Assembly (NCBI GenBank): GCA_964563495.1
Contig: CAZLYK010000089.1
Span: forward strand, 1-20,117
Source of the DNA: CAZLYK01 sp964563495
GTDB lineage: Bacteria > Acidobacteriota > Blastocatellia > RBC074
Direction of reading: 5' to 3'
Length of the DNA: 20,117 nt
This document shows positions 14,632 through 20,117 of the stretch, piece after piece; positions within the stretch are counted from its first letter, which is position 1, and the number at the start of each line of letters is the position of its first letter. The notes beneath the pieces were generated by a model that searched no databases, was not told the DNA's origin, and saw only the letters and a list, made by a program, of their open reading frames with translations. A program made the translations under genes and the position numbers.

Positions 14632-16884
14632 TCACTCCCGCACGCTGATTGTTCGCGTCGCACGCGTCACTCCGTCTATTCCGTCGCCCGCACTGAGCGT
14701 GATCACATGTCGCCCCGGCGAGAGCGTGTGGACAAGCAGCTCGCGGCCCGTACCGAGAATGCCATCTCGGCTGGATGACCACTCGAGTGACCCACAAGGC
14801 GCTTCGCCATCCTTGGACATGGCGTATCCGAGAAAGACGACCGTCTCGCCAACCCGGACGACGCGTTTCGACGCGGGATAGACGATCGTTGCCACCCGTG
14901 CCGCGGGCGCCAGACGACCCAGCTTCACCGATATGCGAGACGTGCGGAACCCCGCGCTCGCCAGGATCTCGATGACGCCGGCCTCGCCGCTCGGAAGTGC
15001 GGCAAGATCAACTACGCATGATGGATGTTCCAACCAGGTCGCGACCGCGCGCCATGGACCGCCGCCATTCGGACTGTATCGCACGGCGAAGCGTGTCGCG
15101 GGAGTATCGCACGTCCAGCTGAGACGACGAGCCGTCGCGCTCTTCGCGCCTTCCCAGTGAGGCTTCGAGATGCGTGGTGCATTCGCTTCGATAGGAAATC
15201 GCTGGAGCACGTCGTTTCCGCGAAGAACGACAACTTCGGTGGCCGCGGCATCCCATGGGATGAGGGCCAGGTACGACGTCAGCGCATCGTCGAGCGTGAG
15301 ATTGGCATCCCGCAGCCAGAGGCGGATTGCCGAGAGGGGATTGCCGTCCTCGTTGCGCAATTCGACGAAGTAATCCGTCTTGACTCCCTCGTCCGTGCCG
15401 GAGCTCATGGGAAGATGAAAGGACGGCTGGGACAGACGCACATGGCCATTGCGATAGACCTGCAGCGTCAGCGCCAGTCGTTCGCGCAGGGCATCCCCGT
15501 GCGCGCCATGATGGGAATGCGCGGGCGACGCCGGTGCGGTCTGAATACACGTCGTCGGACCGGGGAAGATGAGCAGCCAATTGCGAATATGTTCGTACTG
15601 ATACGGGGAGATCCAGGTTGGCCCGCAATAGCTCATGAAATCCTTGAACGTAGCAGGATTCATGATGTCGAGGGTCTCGACATCGACGCCGAATTCGCCG
15701 ATGCTTGCCGGTCCAAGGCTCCCATAAGTCGGGTACCACGGATCCGGCGCAGCCGACCCACCGCACGGCGCATGCGGGCGTCCGCATAGATGACCTATCT
15801 CGTGAGCGAGTGCGGACTGATTGTCTACGGGAGTCAAGGCCGTCCGACCCACTCCCCAGCCGAGAAAGGGGCTCGCTCCCAACGCTCCGTTTGGATAGAG
15901 CATGACGTATCTAACGGCGTTCGGCGCATTCTCCAGCGTGATCATGTTGTTCATGATATGCAGCCAGTCGCCGGTCGTGCCTCCATTCGCCGTTCCGGGC
16001 GCGTGCTCGGCGCCAGGTGTGATATCCGAGAAATCGCCGTCGTAGATTCGCTCCGACTCGGCCCACAGGCAGATCTCGGACAGGGGGTACATCCGCCGAA
16101 GCATGGTCGCAGTCCGCCAGAAGTCTTGCACCGATGGCGCGGCGAGCACGAGCCCGCGCCCCTCATAGCGCATCCGCACCAACCGGATTCCAAGTGGCGC
16201 CACCGGCCGGAAAACGAGAGTGAAGGTAGTACTGGCGTTCCAGAACTGGGGTACCCCGGCCTGGACGTGGGCGTGGCCGTAGAAGTCCCAGACGACTCGG
16301 GACGACTGCACCCGTGCCTTTCCCGAGAAGCTGACCCGCACCTCTAAATCACCCCGGCAAGCGGCGGCAGGAAGCCGGAAGTTCAGAGAGCTGGTTGCTA
16401 CACCGCGGTCGGCAATGGGATCGATCGGCGGATTGACCGGAGCGTTGAGCGCCGGCACAGGTGCTGACCATGCCGTTCCCCCGACCGGACGCCACTCGAT
16501 GCTCCCCAAGAGGTCGCTCACGTTCTCGACGTACGCCCGGAGCACCGTCGCCTTCCCAGCTACCAGCGGCAGATCGTTCTCCGGCTGGGGGCCGGTCCGG
16601 CCGACCGGCGCCACGATTGTCACCGGCGGGCGGAAAAATTGAACCGACTGGGTTGCTTCCACCCCGAGCACCGTCGGCGCCGAAATGGGGGGCCCGGCCC
16701 CCAGCTGCCACTCGCGCAGCCGCTCCAGTAGGTCCAGGGTCGCGATGACACCCGCGAATCGCCCCAGAGGGTCTGGCTGTGTGAGCAGGCCGCCGAGCTC
16801 CTGAATGGTTAAGTCGAGACGGGACCGGAGCCGCTGGAAGGCGTCCATCGCCCCTGGGTTCGGTGGTTCTGGTGGATTCTTCAT
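14632..16884 (-). CDS. Metzincin-like zinc metallopeptidase with C-terminal Ig/PKD-like domain
   Basis: The 750-residue protein has a zinc site HEIGHLCGRPH (361-371), fitting HExxHxxGxxH, and a candidate Met-turn in DFMSYCG (415-421), which together define a metzincin-type protease. The preceding part (about 70-330) is beta-rich and includes a possible binding module. Residues 450-480 are His/Ala-rich, and the region after 490 looks like stacked beta-sandwich modules, ending with SLEWSSSRDGILGTG and SPGRHVITLSAGDGIDG, typical of PKD/Ig-like repeats. Strikingly, the N-terminus (MKNPPEPPNPGAMDAFQRLR) has no signal peptide or membrane segment, which is unusual for such an enzyme. A weak GAGG 8 nt before the ATG is the only ribosome-binding candidate. 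Codon use is very GC-rich compared with its right-hand neighbours. I cannot assign a family name or substrate. Confidence 0.85.
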   Translation of the reverse strand: MKNPPEPPNPGAMDAFQRLRSRLDLTIQELGGLLTQPDPLGRFAGVIATLDLLERLREWQLGAGPPISAPTVLGVEATQSVQFFRPPVTIVAPVGRTGPQPENDLPLVAGKATVLRAYVENVSDLLGSIEWRPVGGTAWSAPVPALNAPVNPPIDPIADRGVATSSLNFRLPAAACRGDLEVRVSFSGKARVQSSRVVWDFYGHAHVQAGVPQFWNASTTFTLVFRPVAPLGIRLVRMRYEGRGLVLAAPSVQDFWRTATMLRRMYPLSEICLWAESERIYDGDFSDITPGAEHAPGTANGGTTGDWLHIMNNMITLENAPNAVRYVMLYPNGALGASPFLGWGVGRTALTPVDNQSALAHEIGHLCGRPHAPCGGSAAPDPWYPTYGSLGPASIGEFGVDVETLDIMNPATFKDFMSYCGPTWISPYQYEHIRNWLLIFPGPTTCIQTAPASPAHSHHGAHGDALRERLALTLQVYRNGHVRLSQPSFHLPMSSGTDEGVKTDYFVELRNEDGNPLSAIRLWLRDANLTLDDALTSYLALIPWDAAATEVVVLRGNDVLQRFPIEANAPRISKPHWEGAKSATARRLSWTCDTPATRFAVRYSPNGGGPWRAVATWLEHPSCVVDLAALPSGEAGVIEILASAGFRTSRISVKLGRLAPAARVATIVYPASKRVVRVGETVVFLGYAMSKDGEAPCGSLEWSSSRDGILGTGRELLVHTLSPGRHVITLSAGDGIDGVTRATRTISVRE

Positions 16885-16995
16885 GGGAAGAGCCTCACAA
16901 TTGTCCGCGGCTTTTTGTGGCTTTCACTTACTGGACATGTGGTTGGGCGGAGATCTTTTAGTGCGAATAACGCAGCCAAGGGTAGCGAATGTTTT

Positions 16996-17382
16996 CTATT
17001 TCTTCTTGCCTTTGGCTTCTGATTTTTCCAAATTCTTCTTCACCAGGAACTTGACAATCCTGCTGATCAGGTCGAAAGGGATTGGTTTGTCTAGTGGAAA
17101 TCTTACCGTACCCTTTCCTCCTTCATAAGCGGACAGCTCGTCTTCGAATTCCTCACTTCCCCTTGGCGCGGGATAAAGCCCGATATGATTTTTGTACGCC
17201 GCAAAATGAACCAGATTACCATTCAACTTAAAGGCCGGTATTTGATAGCTGATTGCTTCTTCCGCGCCCGGGGCCGCTCTCCGAATCGTGGTCCTGATCT
17301 TTTCCAGAATCTTTTGTACGTCATCCGGGAAGCCCGCAATATATTCATCTATATTTCGGGGCGCTGTTTGCTTGATACGCAT
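16996..17382 (-). CDS. DUF1801 (YdhG-like) domain protein
   Basis: This 128-residue protein has the features of the DUF1801 family: TIDEYI-like opening (RNIDEYIAGFP, 9-19), the EEAISYQIPAFKLNGNLVHF block (41-60), GLYPAP (67-72), and KGTVRFPLDKPIPFDLISRI (89-108), with a lysine-rich tail. Family members resemble the bacterial iron chaperone fold and are often called YdhG, but the role is uncertain. A strong ribosome-binding site (GGAGG 7 nt before the ATG) supports the start. It is more A/T-rich than the metallopeptidase beside it. It follows the alcohol dehydrogenase on the same strand after a 33-bp gap, so the two may be co-transcribed. Confidence 0.85.
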   Translation of the reverse strand: MRIKQTAPRNIDEYIAGFPDDVQKILEKIRTTIRRAAPGAEEAISYQIPAFKLNGNLVHFAAYKNHIGLYPAPRGSEEFEDELSAYEGGKGTVRFPLDKPIPFDLISRIVKFLVKKNLEKSEAKGKKK

Positions 17383-17415
17383 AATCTCTCCTCCAAAATA
17401 GTATAACGCTGCTGA

Positions 17416-18480
17416 TCAGCTATGGCGAGAGAGAGAGGCGAAGCGATCGATCACCGTAATTCCCTTCCCGGGTGAAGAAGCGAGGCTCACCAGAGCATCG
17501 ACGGCTGCATCCAGAGTAATGCGCTGACAGACCAATTTCCCGAGCGCCAATTTTCCGGCGGCGATCAGCTCGAGGAGCTCCGGATAAGCGTGCGCCTGCA
17601 TACCATGGCTGCCGTAGAGCTCGAGTTCGTGGGCGATGACTCGTCCCATCGGGAGCGCCGGCTCGGCCTGGTCCCCGAGGAGCAGTCCGATCTGCACGTG
17701 CCGTCCGCGCCGCCTCAGTGAGAGGATCGAATTTCTACAGGTCGCCGCGCTGCCAAACGCGTCGGCGGAGACATGAACTCCGCCCGCCGTCAGATCGCGA
17801 ATGGCTTCCGGGACATGGTGGACGACGGCCGCATTAAAGGTATATCTGGCTCCCGCCTCCCGGGCGAGAGCAAGTTTATCGTCTGCAACATCGACGCCGA
17901 TGACATTTGCGCCAAGCGCGCGTGCAATCATTACCGCTGACAGCCCGACTCCGCCGCATCCGTAGACTGCGACCCATTCGCCGGCTCGCAACCTGGCCTG
18001 CGTCGCGATGGCGCGAAATGCCGTGACAAAGCGGCAGCCGAGCACCGCGGCGTCGACGAATTCCATGTCATCTGGGAGGCGGACAAGGTTGACCTCGGCG
18101 AAGGGTAATGCAACATATTCGGCGAACGAGCCGGGTCCGGAGAATCCCGGTTGAAACTGTTTTTCGCAGACCTGTTGATCCCCCGCTAAACAGTAAAGAC
18201 ACTGTCCGCAGCCAAGCACGAACGGAGTAGTTACTTTGTCCCCAACTTGCCAGTGCCGGACGCCGGGACCGACTGCGGCGATCACCCCGGCGAATTCATG
18301 CCCCGGGATATGCGGGAGCGCCTTGATCTCCGCGTCGTGTCCCTGCCAGCCGTGCCAGTCACTACGGCACAACCCCGACGCTTTTACTTCAACCACCACG
18401 CCATGACGCGGGACGACAGGGTCCGGAACATTCGCGACCCGCGGCGGAGAACAGAAGGAGTCGTAAAGAAGTGCACGCAT
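17416..18480 (-). CDS. Zinc-dependent medium-chain alcohol dehydrogenase
   Basis: A 354-residue MDR-family NAD(P)-dependent dehydrogenase. Catalytic zinc ligands are Cys38 (GLCRSDWHGW) and His61-Glu62 (GHEFAG). Four structural-zinc cysteines lie at 91, 94, 97 and 105 (CGQCLYCLAGDQQVC). The Rossmann motif is YGCGGVGLSAV near residue 170, followed by the dinucleotide-binding acid (GVDVADDKL). Similar enzymes are annotated as zinc-dependent alcohol dehydrogenases acting on alcohols or polyols; the true substrate is not visible. I start at the ATG at 18480, which has GGAG 8 nt upstream, rather than the in-frame ATG at 18498, which lacks one. The alditol oxidase gene is divergent from it, so the pair may share a 144-bp control region and a polyol substrate. 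Confidence 0.92.
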   Translation of the reverse strand: MRALLYDSFCSPPRVANVPDPVVPRHGVVVEVKASGLCRSDWHGWQGHDAEIKALPHIPGHEFAGVIAAVGPGVRHWQVGDKVTTPFVLGCGQCLYCLAGDQQVCEKQFQPGFSGPGSFAEYVALPFAEVNLVRLPDDMEFVDAAVLGCRFVTAFRAIATQARLRAGEWVAVYGCGGVGLSAVMIARALGANVIGVDVADDKLALAREAGARYTFNAAVVHHVPEAIRDLTAGGVHVSADAFGSAATCRNSILSLRRRGRHVQIGLLLGDQAEPALPMGRVIAHELELYGSHGMQAHAYPELLELIAAGKLALGKLVCQRITLDAAVDALVSLASSPGKGITVIDRFASLSRHS

Positions 18481-18624
18481 CAGAATTGCTCCATTCAATT
18501 TGAGGGCTTGACGGCCTAAGTCTACCTATGCTGAACTTGCGCAACTTCAAAATCCGTCTACACGCTGGCGGTTCGCTCTGGATGGAATCTGTCATCAACC
18601 AATTTCTCAGAAAGGCCGTGAACC

Positions 18625-20001
18625 ATGAAAAAAAGGACATTCCTAAAGATATCCTCTGCTGCGCTGACCGGCGCCACATTATCCTCGCTGACCGGCTGTA
18701 AGCAAAGTGACACGGCGGTCGCCCCGCAGGGCAGCGCGAAACCCCCAAGGCTCAAAAATTGGGCAGGAAACCTGGAATACAGCACCGATCAGGTGGCCTA
18801 CCCCGAATCCGTCGAACAAGTGCAGGCGTTTGTTAAGAAAACAGACAAGCTCAGGGCTTTGGGTTCACAGCATTGCTTTAACAAAATCGCCGATTCTCCG
18901 TATCACCTGCTCTCGACGAAGAATCTGAACAAGGTCGTTGCCTTGGACCAGGCTAAAATGACAGTGACCGTCGAACCCGGCATTCGCTATGGAACGTTGG
19001 GGGAATACCTGCAAGGCAAGGGGTATGCGTTACATAACCTGGCCTCCCTGCCGCATATTTCCGTCGCGGGCTCAATTTCCACCGCGACGCATGGTTCAGG
19101 CGTAAAGAATGGAAATTTGGCGACTGCCGTTTCCGCCCTGGAATTTGTCACTGCGGCAGGAGATGTGGTGACGTTGTCGAGGGAAAAAGATGGTGAGCAA
19201 TTTCTCGGAGCCGTGGTAGGACTCGGTGGGGTAGGCGTGATAACGAAAGTGACGCTCGACATTCAACCCACCTATCAAGTGCGACAGGATGTCTATGAGA
19301 ACCTCCCTTTTGGCGAGCTGGAAAAGAACTTTGACGCGATTATGTCGAGCGGCTACAGCGTCAGCCTGTTCACGGATTGGCAGAAGAATAACGTCAGCGA
19401 GGTTTGGGTCAAGAGCCGGGTCGTGGGCGAGAAGCCGGTCGCCGCAAAACCGGCGCTTTACGGCGCAACGCTGGCCAAGCGAAATCTACACCCGATTATA
19501 GAGCTCGCGGCGGAAAATTGTACGGAACAAATGGGCGTCCCCGGCCCCTGGCACGAACGCTTGCCCCACTTCCGCATGAACTTCATGCCGAGCAGCGGCA
19601 AAGAATTGCAGGCGGAATATTTCGTTCCGCACAGTAATGCGTTCGCGGCGCTCAAGGCAATCAACAGCCTGGGCGATAAATGGATTCAAGACCTCTTTAT
19701 TTCTGAGGTCCGCACGATTGCCGCCGATGATCTCTGGATGAGCCCCTGCTACAAACAGCCCAGCGTCTCCATCCATTTTACCTGGAAGCAAAACACCGAT
19801 TCGGTCATGAAATTGATTCCAATCGTGGAAGAACAACTGGCTCCATTTGGCGCGCGCCCGCACTGGGGAAAATTGTTTACAATCGCCCCGGCGCAACTGC
19901 GATCCCGCTATCTACGGTATCCGGATTTTCAGCAGTTGTTACGGCAATACGATCCAAAAGGTAAATTCAGGAATGAATTCATCGATTTGATTCTGGCATA
20001 A
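18625..20001 (+). CDS. Alditol oxidase-like FAD enzyme with lipoprotein signal
   Basis: The 458-residue protein closely follows the Streptomyces alditol oxidase (AldO) pattern, which oxidises xylitol or sorbitol with O2 to the aldose and H2O2. Recognisable blocks are NWAGNLEYS (45-53), GSQHCFN with His83 at the position of the covalent FAD histidine, SLPHISVAGS (140s), NCTEQMGVPGPWHERLPHF, the substrate-binding Glu and Arg in SEVRTIAAD, and HWGKLFT with its lysine. Unlike AldO it has an N-terminal export signal: KKRTFLKIS, a Tat-like motif with Lys-Arg instead of twin Arg, then a hydrophobic stretch and a clean lipobox LTGC (Cys25). It is thus predicted to be a membrane-anchored, periplasmic oxidase. 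AAAGG lies 9 nt upstream of the ATG. D-arabinono-lactone oxidase is the main alternative name. Confidence 0.9.
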   Translation: MKKRTFLKISSAALTGATLSSLTGCKQSDTAVAPQGSAKPPRLKNWAGNLEYSTDQVAYPESVEQVQAFVKKTDKLRALGSQHCFNKIADSPYHLLSTKNLNKVVALDQAKMTVTVEPGIRYGTLGEYLQGKGYALHNLASLPHISVAGSISTATHGSGVKNGNLATAVSALEFVTAAGDVVTLSREKDGEQFLGAVVGLGGVGVITKVTLDIQPTYQVRQDVYENLPFGELEKNFDAIMSSGYSVSLFTDWQKNNVSEVWVKSRVVGEKPVAAKPALYGATLAKRNLHPIIELAAENCTEQMGVPGPWHERLPHFRMNFMPSSGKELQAEYFVPHSNAFAALKAINSLGDKWIQDLFISEVRTIAADDLWMSPCYKQPSVSIHFTWKQNTDSVMKLIPIVEEQLAPFGARPHWGKLFTIAPAQLRSRYLRYPDFQQLLRQYDPKGKFRNEFIDLILA

Positions 20002-20054
20002 TAACTGAGGGCGTGCAAATTAAAGTCAAATAGAATCAGCAGCCTCGTGCTTGA

Positions 20055-20117
20055 GCGCCGTCGGCGCGAAATGTTGATAGCGCCTGATCTGGTTTGTCGG
20101 ACAAGCTCCGAAGGAGC
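20055..20117. repeat. Paired short hairpins at right edge (possible dispersed repeat)
   Basis: GCGCC-GTC-GGCGC (20055-20067) and GCTCC-GAA-GGAGC (20105-20117) are two perfect 5-bp hairpins with 3-nt loops, 37 bp apart, about 50 bp after the alditol oxidase stop. Neither has a T-run. The arrangement is like short palindromic intergenic repeats found in many copies in some soil bacteria, but the window is cut inside it and I see no second copy here. Confidence 0.35.

Noticed and set aside
15008..15787. Alternate-frame 259-codon frames across the metallopeptidase
   Set aside because: They overlap the zinc-site-bearing frame entirely and show no family similarity; they are GC-rich shadows.
1..20117. 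CRISPR array, rRNA genes or a prophage
   Set aside because: No regularly spaced repeats, no rRNA-like sequence and no phage structural or integrase genes were seen on either strand.

Overview
The window looks like a metagenome-assembled or draft scaffold from a free-living Gram-negative bacterium. It carries a TolC/adaptor/RND efflux operon, several predicted lipoproteins and moderately high GC. The mix of genes (tandem ArsA, ISKra4-type transposase debris, alditol oxidase, DinB and DUF1801 proteins) would suit a soil Acidobacteriota such as Blastocatellia, but this is an inference; no phylogenetic marker is present. A run of exactly 100 N (14514-14613) is a scaffold join, so the two sides may not be truly adjacent.

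Left part (1-3755), arsenic locus. A dead piece of a type III restriction (Mod) methyltransferase abuts the 3' end of a complete tandem-domain arsA. arsA is preceded by a truncated arsD, a short tail of a second arsC, an intact thioredoxin-type arsC, and a divergent arsR. Two related palindromes, one upstream of arsC and one upstream of arsDA, are probable ArsR operators. No arsenite permease (ArsB or Acr3) is in the window, so arsenate reduction and the ATPase are present without their pump.

Middle part (3756-7703), a patchwork of intact and broken genes. It holds a rhodanese-domain lipoprotein, a 5'-truncated peroxiredoxin (bcp), a striking tRNA gene, an ISKra4 transposase fragment, a small exported molybdopterin-fold protein, a GC-rich DoxX-like membrane protein with a GMC-oxidoreductase scrap on the opposite strand, and a DinB-family protein. 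The tRNA folds as a long-variable-arm tRNA shaped like tRNA-Sec (6-bp D stem, 4-nt D loop). It carries a GCA (Cys) anticodon, a 7/5 acceptor branch and U73, so it looks like a tRNA-Sec-like cysteine tRNA. This is the most interesting element in the window.

Right-middle part (7704-14386). A nitrilase-superfamily amidohydrolase diverges from a three-gene RND efflux operon (outer-membrane factor, lipoprotein adaptor, permease) whose genes overlap by 4-bp ATGA junctions.

After the gap (14632-20117). A large metzincin-like zinc metallopeptidase without a visible signal peptide, a DUF1801 protein and a zinc alcohol dehydrogenase lie on the minus strand. A lipoprotein-type alditol oxidase is divergent from them. 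The window closes in a hairpin-rich intergenic stretch that may be a dispersed repeat.
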